Shown: one piece after another, positions 53,915 to 64,000 of the stretch | Position numbering within the stretch: the stretch's first letter is position 1 | Layout: each line of letters begins with the position of its first letter | Source: Archangium primigenium | GTDB taxonomy: Bacteria; Myxococcota; Myxococcia; Myxococcales; Myxococcaceae | Direction of reading: 5' to 3' | Assembly: GCF_016904885.1 (NCBI RefSeq) | Contig: NZ_JADWYI010000001.1 | Span: 6,820,001-6,884,000, forward strand | DNA: 64,000 nt | Notes under the pieces: model-generated | Told to the model about the DNA's origin: nothing | The model's database searches: none | The model's input: only the letters and a program-made list of their open reading frames with translations | Made by a program: the position numbers and the translations under genes

Positions 53915-55080
53915 GCCCCACCGCCGTCCCGGAGACCCGAGGGGAGCGCCAGCCGCAGCACGAAGCGCGCCCCCCCCTCTTGCCGGGGCACGTACTGGAT
54001 GGTGCCCTCGTGCCGTTCCAAGATGCGCTTGACGAGCGGCAGGCCCAGGCCGATGCCCCGGACCTTGGTGGTCATCAAGGGCTCGAACATGCGGCGGCGG
54101 ATGGGCTCGCTCACGCCCGGGCCCGAGTCCTCCAACACCAGCTCCACCGCCCCCTGCTCGGCCGAGGCGGTGAGCACCACCGTGCCCACCTCTCCCACCG
54201 CCTGGATGGCGTTCTCCAACAGGTTGACGAACGCCTGGCGCATCTGTCCCGGGTCGCCCCGCAGCGTGGGCAGCCCCTCCAGCCCCGTGGCGGACAGGGT
54301 CACCCCCGCCGGCACGTGCACCGACGTGAGCGCGTCCGCCCACACCGCGTCGAGCCGCAGGGACTCGCGCTTGAGCGGCTTGTCGCGAATCATGTCCAGC
54401 AGGTCCGAGATGATGCGGTTGGCCAGCGTCACCTGCTCGCCGATGCGCGTGAGGTGCTTGGCGGCGCGCTCCTCGGTGGCCATCGGCCGGCCCTTGAGGA
54501 TGAAGAGCGAGGTCTCGATGACGCCCAGGGGGTTGCGCAGCTCGTGGCCGATCGTCCCCACGAGCTGCCCGAAGGTGCTCAGCCGCTCGTGACGCGCCTG
54601 CTGGGCGAGCAGATCCTCCCGGTAGGTGTGCAGCATGATAGCCAGCTCCAGGTCGAGCACCTTCTGCAACGCCACCCGGGCCAGCCGCGCCGCTTCCGCC
54701 GTCCAGGACGGGTACTCGTCGATGACGCGGTTGAACTCCTGGCGCAGCACGCTCATCGCGCCGAACATGTAGTGCTGGGGCAGCGCGATGCGCACGTGCA
54801 TGCGGCCGATGCGGCAGCGCAGCAGGAAGTACTCCTCGTCCCAGGGGCCCTGGAGCAGCTGCTCCATCCAGGCCTGGAGCGCCACCTTGAGGTGGCCCAC
54901 CTGCCGCTCCCCCGCCAGGGACTGGCTGGCCTGGGGATGCGCCAGGATGCGCGCGTAGAACACCTCGGCGATGGCGGCGAACCGGGGGGAGGCGATGTGG
55001 TGCAGACCCTGGAGTCGCCGTCCATCCGTCGGCTCGAAGCCCACGTATCGCTTCAGCTCCTCGAACAAGGTTTCCGCCAT
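53911..55080 (-). CDS. Globin-coupled sensor histidine kinase
   Basis: 389 aa without membrane segments. Residues ~8-160 are a protoglobin-type sensor: [15 protein letters not shown], then [18 protein letters not shown] with the proximal heme ligand His95, as in globin-coupled sensors that read oxygen. HisKA follows with [16 protein letters not shown], then HATPase ([35 protein letters not shown]). It is first of three genes (kinase, double receiver, receiver-kinase). Oxygen or redox sensing is inferred from the conserved His; distal-side residues cannot be judged by eye. Confidence 0.85.
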   Translation of the reverse strand: MAETLFEELKRYVGFEPTDGRRLQGLHHIASPRFAAIAEVFYARILAHPQASQSLAGERQVGHLKVALQAWMEQLLQGPWDEEYFLLRCRIGRMHVRIALPQHYMFGAMSVLRQEFNRVIDEYPSWTAEAARLARVALQKVLDLELAIMLHTYREDLLAQQARHERLSTFGQLVGTIGHELRNPLGVIETSLFILKGRPMATEERAAKHLTRIGEQVTLANRIISDLLDMIRDKPLKRESLRLDAVWADALTSVHVPAGVTLSATGLEGLPTLRGDPGQMRQAFVNLLENAIQAVGEVGTVVLTASAEQGAVELVLEDSGPGVSEPIRRRMFEPLMTTKVRGIGLGLPLVKRILERHEGTIQYVPRQEGGARFVLRLALPSGLRDGGGA

Positions 55081-55296
55081 GGTCAGCGGTCTTCTTATCG
55101 CGGCCCGAGAACGGGAACCAACCGCATCGCGACGGCGGCCCGCGCTCCCGTCCGCACGTCTGTCATCCACTCCACGTGCGCGGGGCTCGCGGGCGGGACC
55201 CGCGCCCGTGTCCTCGGGGTCTCCCGGGAGATCCGATCTTCTCGCCCCCGCGCGCCCGCCTGGGTGAGGATGCGGCCGGAAGGAAGGGACACGGAC

Positions 55297-56178
55297 ATGG
55301 ATCTCAACGAGCTGCTTGTCTTCGCCAAGGTGGTCCAGGCCGGGAGCTTCACCTCGGCGGCCAAGGCCCTGCGCATGCCCAAGTCCACGGTCAGCCGCAA
55401 GGTGTCCGAGCTCGAGGAGCGGGTGGGCGCCCAGTTGCTGCGGCGCACGACGCGCCAGTTGCGCCTCACGGACGTGGGCCAGGCCTACTACGAGCACTGC
55501 GCGCGCATCGTGGCCGAGGCCGAGGCCGCGGAGCAGGCCGTCACCCGGATGCAGGCCGCGCCCCACGGGCTCCTGCGCGTGACGGCGCCCTTGACCTTCG
55601 GGGTGCTCGGGCCGCTCGTGGGGGCCTTCCTGCAGAAACACCCGGAGGTGCAACTGGAGATGGTGTGCACGGACCGCACGGTGAACCTGGTGGAGGAGGG
55701 CTTCGACGTGGCGGTGCGCGCCGGGCGGCTGGCGGACTCCTCGCTGCTCGCGCGCAAGCTGGGCACCATCGAGCACATCGTGGTCGCCGCGCCCGAGTAC
55801 CTCCAGGCCCACGGTCAGCCCCGCACCCCCAAGGAGCTGGAGAAGCACGACGGGCTCGTGTTCGGCACGACCTGCGAGAGCCAGATCTGGACCCTGCGCT
55901 CCGGAGGACGCACGGTCGAGGTGCCCATCCGGGCCCGGATGGCCGTGAACGAGCCCGACATGCTCCGAGGCCTGGCGCTGGCGGGCGCGGGCATCGCCCT
56001 GCTGCCGCACGTGCACAACCGCGCGGACCTGGCGGCCCGGCGGCTCGTGCACCTGCTGCCGGACTGGTGCTCCGCCGAGTCGCCCGTGCACGCCGTCTAC
56101 CCGAGCACCCGACACCACTCCCCCAAGGTCATGGCCTTCGTGGACTTCCTGCGCGAGCACTGGCCCACGTCCGGGTGA
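55297..56178 (+). CDS. LysR-family transcriptional regulator
   Basis: 293 aa. N-terminal winged HTH ([24 protein letters not shown]...[19 protein letters not shown]), linker helix, then the two-lobe effector domain ([22 protein letters not shown] to the end). AGGAAGGGA precedes the ATG at 55297. It stands 116 bases before the pirin gene on the same strand; LysR-pirin pairs are common and the pirin gene is the likely target. The inducer is unknown. Confidence 0.92.
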   Translation: MDLNELLVFAKVVQAGSFTSAAKALRMPKSTVSRKVSELEERVGAQLLRRTTRQLRLTDVGQAYYEHCARIVAEAEAAEQAVTRMQAAPHGLLRVTAPLTFGVLGPLVGAFLQKHPEVQLEMVCTDRTVNLVEEGFDVAVRAGRLADSSLLARKLGTIEHIVVAAPEYLQAHGQPRTPKELEKHDGLVFGTTCESQIWTLRSGGRTVEVPIRARMAVNEPDMLRGLALAGAGIALLPHVHNRADLAARRLVHLLPDWCSAESPVHAVYPSTRHHSPKVMAFVDFLREHWPTSG

Positions 56179-56294
56179 GCGGGCGCGCGTCGCATGGGGG
56201 GCACGTCCCATGGATGGAACAATGTGTCCCGTCGTCCGTGGCTGGCGCGAGGCCCTCGCGCCCCCCACTATGAGAGGCGAAGGAGACACACGTC

Positions 56295-56990
56295 ATGCTG
56301 ACTCTCAGGAACTCGAACGCCCGCGGCCATGCGAACCATGGATGGTTGGACTCCCACCACACCTTCTCGTTCTCGGACTACTACGATCCGGCGTTCATGG
56401 GCTTTCGCTCGCTGCGCGTCATCAACGAGGACCGGGTCGCCGGACGCGCCGGCTTCGGCACCCACCCCCACCGGGACATGGAGATCATCACCTACGTGCT
56501 CTCCGGACAGCTCGAGCACCGCGACAGCATGGGCTCGCGGGGCGTGCTGCGCGCCGGCGAGATGCAGCGGATGACGGCCGGCACGGGCGTGCTGCACAGC
56601 GAGATGAATGGCTCGGACGAGGAGGCGCACTTCCTCCAGATCTGGGTGCTCCCCGAGCGCCAGGGACTCGCGCCGGACTACGAGCAGAAGTTCTTCCCGC
56701 CCGAGGAGCGCCAGGGCGGCTTCCGGCTCGTGGTGTCGCCCCAGGGGCAACAGGGCTCCTTGAAGGTGAACCAGGACCTGCGGCTGTACAGCACGCTCCT
56801 GGGCCAGGGCCAGAAGGCCACGCACACGCTGGCCCCCGGCCGTCACGCCTGGCTGCAGGTGGCGCGCGGCGCGGGCACGCTCAACGGTCTGGCCGTGAAG
56901 GCCGGGGACGGCGTGGCCGTGTCCGAGGAGTCGGCGCTGGAGCTCGTGGCCCACGAGCCCCTGGAGGTCCTGCTCTTCGATCTGGCCTGA
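56295..56990 (+). CDS. Pirin-family protein (YhhW-like)
   Basis: 231 aa bicupin. HHTFSFSDYYDPAFMGF, GFGTHPHRDMEIITYVLSGQLEHRDSMG with the metal His residues and Glu, MTAGTGVLHSEMN, then the second cupin from GSLKVNQDLRLYSTLL. YhhW-type pirins are metal-binding and oxidise quercetin in vitro; the natural substrate is unknown. A start-site GGCGAAGGAG lies just upstream (56277-56285). A hairpin follows the stop. Confidence 0.93.
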   Translation: MLTLRNSNARGHANHGWLDSHHTFSFSDYYDPAFMGFRSLRVINEDRVAGRAGFGTHPHRDMEIITYVLSGQLEHRDSMGSRGVLRAGEMQRMTAGTGVLHSEMNGSDEEAHFLQIWVLPERQGLAPDYEQKFFPPEERQGGFRLVVSPQGQQGSLKVNQDLRLYSTLLGQGQKATHTLAPGRHAWLQVARGAGTLNGLAVKAGDGVAVSEESALELVAHEPLEVLLFDLA

Positions 56991-57000
56991 GCGCCTGAAC

Positions 57001-57032
57001 ACGGGGCGTGTCCAGTGACGCCCCGTCTTGTC
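57001..57032 (+). terminator. Terminator after the pirin gene
   Basis: Perfect 9-bp stem ACGGGGCGT (57001-57009) and ACGCCCCGT (57018-57026) with an 8-base loop, followed by CTTGTC. It lies ten bases after the stop. Confidence 0.7.
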
Positions 57033-57192
57033 CTACACGACCCACCGATCGAGCCCAGGCGGCCCCCGGCCCGTCGGCTCCTCGGTGGGCGGCCCGGACT
57101 TTTCACAAAAAGACGTTTTCGCTGGGATCTATCCCTTCGGCCCGGACGGAGCCTAGGATTCCAGGGGCAACCACACTGACTGGGGGTCGCCC

Positions 57193-57672
57193 TTGCCATA
57201 CGTCGCTCTGGAGTGGGATCACAAGATCGGGCAGCCGATGATCAGCTGGCTGGTGGTGGAGTGCGCGGGAGTCTCGGAGAAGTGTGGCGGCCCGATCGCG
57301 CTATCGCCCCGGCGGGACATCGCCTACTTCGTGGACTCCAAGACGGCCGAGCGGGATGCCCACGCCTTCGCCGCCTACAAGAACGCCCAGGCCGAGACCC
57401 CCGCGCTCGAGCCCCAGTCCACGTCCACCGCCGACCTGCGCTGGCACATGCCCTACGCCTGGGATCACCAGATCTTCAGCCCGCTCTTGCGCTGGGGCGT
57501 GCTGGAGTGGAACGGCCAGAGCGGCAAGCCGGGCCCCCGGCCGGACGTGGCCTACTTCCTGGACGCCGAGACGGCCGAGAACGACGCGCGGTGGTTCAGC
57601 CGCGAGCGGGACCAGTGGCTCGCCCAGCGCACGGCGGCCCCCGCCCTGGCCCTCACACGCCGTGCCGGTTGA
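57193..57672 (+). CDS. Small protein of two homologous domains, function unknown
   Basis: 159 aa, TTG start at 57193 after TGGGGGTC. Two copies of a ~65-residue unit are visible: LEWDHKIGQPMISWLVVECAG...DIAYFVDSKTAERDAHAFAAYK and YAWDHQIFSPLLRWGVLEWNG...DVAYFLDAETAENDARWFSRER. Each has a WDHxI motif, an SWLV/RWGV strand and AYFxDxxTAExDA. Soluble, no signal. No family recognised; the internal duplication is clear. Confidence 0.7.
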   Translation: MPYVALEWDHKIGQPMISWLVVECAGVSEKCGGPIALSPRRDIAYFVDSKTAERDAHAFAAYKNAQAETPALEPQSTSTADLRWHMPYAWDHQIFSPLLRWGVLEWNGQSGKPGPRPDVAYFLDAETAENDARWFSRERDQWLAQRTAAPALALTRRAG

Positions 57673-57723
57673 GCCCACCCCCTCCTCGCTCGACCTCCCG
57701 GCCGGGATGAAGCTTCGCGGAAG

Positions 57724-59781
<2,058 letters not shown>

Positions 59782-59788
59782 GAAGGGG

Positions 59789-61321
59789 CTAGGGGAAGGG
59801 CTTGAAGGGGCGACTCGTCAGCGGCGGATCCTCGCCGGGCTCATGGGGGCGGTGCTCCTTGTTCACGCCCTTGAGCATCAGCACCGCGCGGTTCTTCTTC
59901 GTCTTGTCCCAGTCCGCGCCGAAGGGAACCTTCGTGTTCCGGTCGAAGATCTGGGGCTCGTCGCCCGGTGCCGGGGGCAGGCTCGCGCCGAGGGCCTGGA
60001 CCAGGGCGGGGTTCTGCTCCATCCAGCCCTCCACGGTCTCCAGATTGGACTCGCCGCCCCGGAACACGGCCTGCACCACCTTGTTCTGCAGCTCCATGAG
60101 GGCGTCGAGCTGACCCTCGGGCGTGTAGGCGTACCAGGCGCCGAAGTACTCCTCGGGATCGAGCGGCGCGGCCCTGTCCTTGAGCGCCGCCTTGAAGTCC
60201 CGCCGCAGCTTGCTCATCGCGGCGCGTGCATTGAAGTGCTGGGCCTCGGCGGTGGGATCTCCTCGGACCTTGCTCTCGTGCTTCCCCGAGACATTCCGAT
60301 CCAGGAGGTTGTCGAAGTAGGCGGCGTTGAGCGGGACCAGGTACAGGCTCCGGGCCAGCTGCGCCAGGATCTCGGGCGCCCCACGCTTCTGCGGGGCGCC
60401 CGCCTTGCTGGGGTCCGTGACGATCATCTCGAAGTGGCCCGAGGGGGTGAACATGGCCAGCTTCTCGTCGATGGGCTGGGTGAAGCCGTAGTTCTGCTGC
60501 TCCGCGCCGTGCTGGAACACGGGGCTGTCGGCCCGGTCACACGCCCGGTTGAGCTCCCCGAGCAGCCAGGTGGTGAAGAGCGTGGCCGCCGAGGCATCGT
60601 GCTCGTCCTCGACCCGCAGCACCTGCGTGTGCAGCTTCCACCAGCTCGCGTGCGGCGCCACCATCCACAGATCGTAGTCGCCCGTCACCGGGGTGGGCTT
60701 GTCCGCCACCTTGTAGCCCCAGACCCAGAGGTCATGCGCGACGTTGCTCGTGTCCACCCACTTGATGTCCCACGTGTTCGCCTGGCCCGGCACGGCCCAG
60801 AAGGTGCCATTCCAGACGGAGGAGCCCTGCTTCTTGGGGCGCCGCTTGGCGACCAGGGTCACGGGCACCTGGGACGACAAGGGCATCCGCGTGGCGCCCT
60901 TGTCCAACCACAAATCCGTGTCCGCGTCCTGGATCAGCGTGTTGAGCAGGTCGGTGGACAGGGACAGCCGGACATGCAGCGCCGCGCCATGGGCCTCGTT
61001 GCCCTTGACCTCGGTGGGATTCGGCTGCGGCGGCCAGGTCTCGCCGTCCTTGCCCAGGTTCTTGTTCCACGCCGGGTCCACGGGAACGGCGCCCGCCATG
61101 GGGCCCCAGTTCGAGGACTTGTGGTGGACGTCCATGCTCTTGGTCGCGAAGCCCGCCTTGATCAAACGCGTGGAGGCCGCCTCGGTGGGGCGCACGAAGA
61201 GAAAGAGATTGCGCTCCATGCACACCTTGGCGACGGCCTCGATGTGCTTGACGCAGATCCCCGAGGGGCCCTCGAACTGCTGGGCACGTCGCTGGATGTC
61301 GAACAGGGTTCGGTTGCGCAT
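59789..61321 (-). CDS. Edema factor/CyaA/ExoY-class nucleotidyl cyclase toxin
   Basis: 510 aa from ATG 61321 (frame open to 61474). The N-terminal 300 residues follow the catalytic fold of Bordetella CyaA: GICVKHIEAVAKV, FVRPTEAASTRLIKAGFATKSMDVHHKSSNWGPMAG is split here as FVRPTEAAS, FATKSM, HHKSSNWGPMAG. Catalytic equivalents: Arg44, Lys61 (K58 in CyaA), Lys68 (K65), the pair Asp215/Asp217 in GDYDLW (D188/D190), His271 and Asn277 in QHGAEQQN (H298, N304). Residues 300-510 are an extra helical region. No signal peptide, RTX repeats or acylation domain. Such enzymes normally act inside eukaryotic hosts after calmodulin or actin binding; here predation on eukaryotes, or an unusual own signalling use, is inferred. 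Confidence 0.82.
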   Translation of the reverse strand: MRNRTLFDIQRRAQQFEGPSGICVKHIEAVAKVCMERNLFLFVRPTEAASTRLIKAGFATKSMDVHHKSSNWGPMAGAVPVDPAWNKNLGKDGETWPPQPNPTEVKGNEAHGAALHVRLSLSTDLLNTLIQDADTDLWLDKGATRMPLSSQVPVTLVAKRRPKKQGSSVWNGTFWAVPGQANTWDIKWVDTSNVAHDLWVWGYKVADKPTPVTGDYDLWMVAPHASWWKLHTQVLRVEDEHDASAATLFTTWLLGELNRACDRADSPVFQHGAEQQNYGFTQPIDEKLAMFTPSGHFEMIVTDPSKAGAPQKRGAPEILAQLARSLYLVPLNAAYFDNLLDRNVSGKHESKVRGDPTAEAQHFNARAAMSKLRRDFKAALKDRAAPLDPEEYFGAWYAYTPEGQLDALMELQNKVVQAVFRGGESNLETVEGWMEQNPALVQALGASLPPAPGDEPQIFDRNTKVPFGADWDKTKKNRAVLMLKGVNKEHRPHEPGEDPPLTSRPFKPFP

Positions 61322-61476
61322 CCAGGAATTGTGACCCTGGACCCGAGCGCGTGACAGGTCCTCCCATGTTTCCCTCCGGGAGGGGACTTCGAAAATCCCC
61401 CCCCGCTCGCCGACGCCCCCGGCTGGAGTAGACCAGCGTACGCTCTCCCCTCCGCTCCTCTTCCCACCGGCCATCC

Positions 61477-61830
61477 ATGCACGCCCCCACCGTCCACGAA
61501 CCCAGTCCGGAGCTCCTGCCCAACCTCACGACCAGCCAGCGGGTCAACTACCCGGTCTTCGGCGACTCGCCCGTCTTCAAGTGTCCGCACTGCCAGGCCG
61601 TCACGGTCTTCGATGTGAGTGAGTTCGACGAGCCCCCCCGGGACTTCCCCGAGCTCGCCGCCTTCGACAAGGCGAGCCGCACGCTGCGCGCCCGGGGGTG
61701 TGGCTTCCGGGACTTCGACTGCGAGGGCTGCGGCCGCGCGGTGCGTGTGGTCTACGGCATCTTCGAGTTCGTGATGTCGTCGTATGTATTCATCCCGGAG
61801 CAGGTATTGATCGGCGCCCCCCGGCGCTGA
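61477..61830 (+). CDS. Small zinc-ribbon protein
   Basis: 117 aa, unknown. CPHC (about residue 36-39) and CEGC (~82-85) form a CX2C...CX2C zinc ribbon, with a central DFPELAAFDKASRTLRARGCGFRDFD and a hydrophobic C-terminus (GIFEFVMSSYVFIPEQVLIG). No signal. It is divergent from the cyclase gene; whether it relates to it (for example as immunity or delivery factor) is not known. No clear ribosome site before the ATG at 61477. Confidence 0.6.
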   Translation: MHAPTVHEPSPELLPNLTTSQRVNYPVFGDSPVFKCPHCQAVTVFDVSEFDEPPRDFPELAAFDKASRTLRARGCGFRDFDCEGCGRAVRVVYGIFEFVMSSYVFIPEQVLIGAPRR

Positions 61831-61904
61831 CCCGCCATTGATAGACCGATAAACCCCCGCGCCTTCCCTTGTCCGGGCGCGAGGCCTTGACGCTCTTGCC
61901 CTCG

Positions 61905-61944
61905 GCGCTTATAGCGCTATCAGCACTTATTGCCCCATAAGCGC
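61905..61944 (+). promoter_or_regulatory. Palindromes upstream of the CYP102-type gene
   Basis: ATAGCGCTAT (61911-61920) is a perfect 10-bp palindrome; GCGCTTAT (61905-61912) and ATAAGCGC (61937-61944) form a larger inverted repeat. They lie 25-64 bases before the ATG in an AT-richer pocket, the place for a repressor site; in Bacillus, CYP102 genes are controlled by a fatty-acid-sensing TetR repressor acting on a palindrome. Confidence 0.45.
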
Positions 61945-61968
61945 TGTATCCGAACCGGGAGAGCACCC

Positions 61969-64000
61969 ATGGCGACCCTCGTCCCCATTCCGCAGCCGCG
62001 TCCCCGCCCGCTGTTGGGCAACCTGCCCGACGTGGACCCCGACCTGTCGATCCTGAGCTTCATGGATCTGGCGCGGATCCACGGGCCCATCTTCCGGTTG
62101 GAGATGGCGGGCCGCTCGCTCATCGTCGTGGGCTCGCAGGCGCTGGTGAACGAGGTCTGCGACGAGAAGCGCTTCGGCAAGGTCATCCACTCCTCGCTGC
62201 GGGAGCTGCGCGCCATCGGGGGGGACGGCTTGTTCACGGCCCACACCGAGGAGCCCAACTGGGGCAAGGCCCACCGCATCCTCATGCCCGCGTTCGGGCC
62301 GCTCGGGGTGCGTGAGATGTTCGCGCCGATGCTGGACGTGGCCGAGCAGATGCTGCTGCGCTGGGAGCGCTTCGGCGCGGGCACGGTGCTCGACGTGCCG
62401 GACCAGATGACGCGGCTCACGCTGGACACCATCGCGCTGTGCGCCTTCGACTACCGCTTCAACAGCTTCTACCAGAACGAGATGCACCCGTTCGTCGACG
62501 CCATGGTGGACGGCCTCAAGGAGGCGGGAGCGCGCACGCGCCGTCCGGGCGTGGCCAACCGGATGCTGCTGTTGAGCGCCCGGCGCTACGAGGAGGACAT
62601 CCGGCTGATGCACGGGGTGGCCGACCAGCTCATCGCGGAGCGGCGGAGGGATCCGGCCGCGGGCCCGAAGAACGATCTGCTTGGCCGCATGCTCTCCGCG
62701 CGGGATCCCGTCACCGGCGAGACGCTGTCCGACGAGAACATCCGCTACCAGATGGTGACCTTCCTCATCGCGGGTCACGAGACGACGAGCGGCCTGCTCT
62801 CCTTCGCGCTCCACCTGTTGCTCAAGAACCCCCGGGTGCTGCACGCCGCGCGCGCGCGCGTCGACGAGGTGCTCGGCACGGACACGCCCCGGCTGGATCA
62901 CCTGGCCTCGCTGCGCTACGTGGAGCAGATCCTCATGGAGACCCTGCGCCTGTGGCCCACCGCGCCGGGCTTCGCGGTGCACCCGCATGAGGACACCGTC
63001 CTCGGGGGCCGCTACGCCGTCACGGCCCAGGACACGGTGATGATCTTCCCGCCCACCCTGCACCGGGATCCCACGGTGTGGGGAGCGGACGCGGAGGCGT
63101 TCCGGCCCGAGCGCTTCGACCGCGACGCGGAGGCCCGGCTGCCGCCCAACGCCTGGAAGCCCTTCGGCAACGGCCAGCGCGCCTGCATCGGCCGTCCCTT
63201 CGCCATGCAGGAGGCCCAGCTCGTCCTGTCGATGATCCTCCAGCGCTTCGACCTGTTCGAGGACGACCCCTCCTACACGCTCAAGATCAAGCAGGCGCTC
63301 ACCATCAAGCCGGACGGCTTCCGCATCCGCGTGCGGCGGCGGGAGCCGACCGCGCTCAAGTCCCGGAGCGCCCCGCCCGCCACGCCGCGCGCGCCGCCCC
63401 GGCCCGAGTCCTCGCCCCTCCCGGCGCGCACCGAGGGCCCCCGCACGCGCTTGCTCGTGCTCTACGGCTCGAACACGGGCTCGGCGCAGGCGTTCGCGCA
63501 GCGCATCGGCAACGACGCGCCCGCGCGGGGCTATGCCGTGGAGGTCGCGCCCATGGACGACCACGCGGGCCGGCTGCCGACCGAGGGCGCCGTCCTCGTG
63601 CTCACCGCCTCGTACGAAGGCCAGCCCCCCGACAACGCCCGCCAGTTCGTCGCCGCGCTGGAGGCGGCCCCCGCCGGGGCGTTCGCGGGCGTGAAGTACG
63701 CCGTCTTCGGCTGCGGCAACCGGCAATGGGCGCGCACCTACCAGGCCATTCCCCTCAAGGTGGACGGCCTGCTGGAGGCGGCGGGGGCGCACCGGCTCAA
63801 GCCGCGCGGCGAGGCGGATGCCTCCGAGGACTTCTTCGGCGCCTTCGACGCGTGGTACGCGACGCTGTGGCACGAGCTCGGCGCCGTCCTCGGCACGGAC
63901 AGCGCCGGAGCGTCCGCGGCCACCCCGCTCCAGGTCGAGGTGGTGCGCGAGGGCCGCTCGGCGATCCTGCGGCAGGAGGACCTGGGCGCGGGCCAGCTCG
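61969..64000 (+). CDS. CYP102-type P450:NADPH reductase fusion (partial)
   Basis: 677 codons visible, continuing off the right edge. Residues 1-~455 are closely P450 BM3-like: AHTEEPNWGKAHRILMPAF, MTRLTLDTIALCAFDYRFNSFY, I-helix AGHETTSG (268-275), ExxR at Glu324/Arg327 (ETLRLWPTAPGF), heme loop FGNGQRACIG with Cys406. Residues equivalent to BM3 Phe87 (Phe89) and Arg47 (Arg49) remain; Tyr51 is replaced by Val. A Pro-rich linker (~458-485) leads to the flavodoxin domain starting LLVLYGSNTGSAQAFA (~495), ASYEGQPPDNARQFV and FGCGNRQWARTYQ. Expected to be a self-sufficient subterminal fatty-acid hydroxylase. The FAD/NADPH part lies outside. Confidence 0.95.
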   Translation, partial: MATLVPIPQPRPRPLLGNLPDVDPDLSILSFMDLARIHGPIFRLEMAGRSLIVVGSQALVNEVCDEKRFGKVIHSSLRELRAIGGDGLFTAHTEEPNWGKAHRILMPAFGPLGVREMFAPMLDVAEQMLLRWERFGAGTVLDVPDQMTRLTLDTIALCAFDYRFNSFYQNEMHPFVDAMVDGLKEAGARTRRPGVANRMLLLSARRYEEDIRLMHGVADQLIAERRRDPAAGPKNDLLGRMLSARDPVTGETLSDENIRYQMVTFLIAGHETTSGLLSFALHLLLKNPRVLHAARARVDEVLGTDTPRLDHLASLRYVEQILMETLRLWPTAPGFAVHPHEDTVLGGRYAVTAQDTVMIFPPTLHRDPTVWGADAEAFRPERFDRDAEARLPPNAWKPFGNGQRACIGRPFAMQEAQLVLSMILQRFDLFEDDPSYTLKIKQALTIKPDGFRIRVRRREPTALKSRSAPPATPRAPPRPESSPLPARTEGPRTRLLVLYGSNTGSAQAFAQRIGNDAPARGYAVEVAPMDDHAGRLPTEGAVLVLTASYEGQPPDNARQFVAALEAAPAGAFAGVKYAVFGCGNRQWARTYQAIPLKVDGLLEAAGAHRLKPRGEADASEDFFGAFDAWYATLWHELGAVLGTDSAGASAATPLQVEVVREGRSAILRQEDLGAGQL

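Overview
The window reads as chromosomal DNA of a predatory delta-proteobacterium of the myxobacterial type, most probably suborder Cystobacterineae. The grounds are very high GC with strong third-position bias, dense runs of genes joined by 4-base ATGA/GTGA overlaps, many sensor kinases and secreted lipoproteins, a SitA-like lipoprotein toxin with its immunity gene, and RNase R and another protein carrying histone-H1-like Lys/Ala tails. I saw no tRNA, rRNA, insertion sequence, integrase or CRISPR array. Genus and species are not determinable by eye.

Layout. 1-214: 3' end of mutS2. 286-642: small lipoprotein whose start lies in a hairpin. 650-8112 (minus): czcCBA-type metal efflux operon ending in its own regulator and kinase, every junction overlapping by 4 bases. 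8185-11942 (minus): metallo-beta-lactamase protein with a ferredoxin domain, membrane protein and cytochrome P450. 12086-17714: YceI lipoprotein, RNase R with a basic tail, and a protein with a basic head and OB/chagasin-like repeats. 17914-20749 (plus): moeA, ribA and an MBL hydrolase. 20739-27040 (minus): lipoic acid and 2-oxoacid dehydrogenase genes: lpd alone, then lipA, E2, a TPR/zinc-finger/ATPase protein and a LipB-Nudix fusion. 27116-30971 (plus): membrane-anchored unknown, outer-membrane barrel, and an RNase II/R paralogue lacking one catalytic Asp.

30975-40374 is the accessory stretch: two paralogous repeat proteins (771 and 787 aa) flank a GIY-YIG-like gene, a WYL regulator and a proline-rich protein with an M15-peptidase-like end; next comes the AHH-nuclease lipoprotein toxin with an Imm11-like immunity gene. 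40361-47555 (minus) is a complete nine-gene histidine operon hisGDCHABFN(IE). Its leader has a recognisable promoter, a His-rich leader peptide that appears leaderless, and an intrinsic terminator just before hisG, so it is an attenuator.

47839-57672 holds thiO, an HD-GYP response regulator, moaA with a structured leader, a DUF4870 membrane protein, a three-gene globin-sensor phosphorelay, a LysR/pirin pair and a small duplicated-domain protein. 57724-59781 is a GAF/PAS histidine kinase. 59789-61321 (minus) encodes an edema-factor/CyaA/ExoY-class nucleotidyl cyclase with the catalytic residues in place, next to a divergent zinc-ribbon gene. The window ends inside a CYP102 (P450 BM3-like) P450-reductase fusion preceded by palindromes.

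The most notable items are the toxin-type cyclase, the SitA-like toxin pair, the his attenuator, the LipB-Nudix fusion, and the P450 operon that appears to carry its own [3Fe-4S] ferredoxin fused to an MBL domain.
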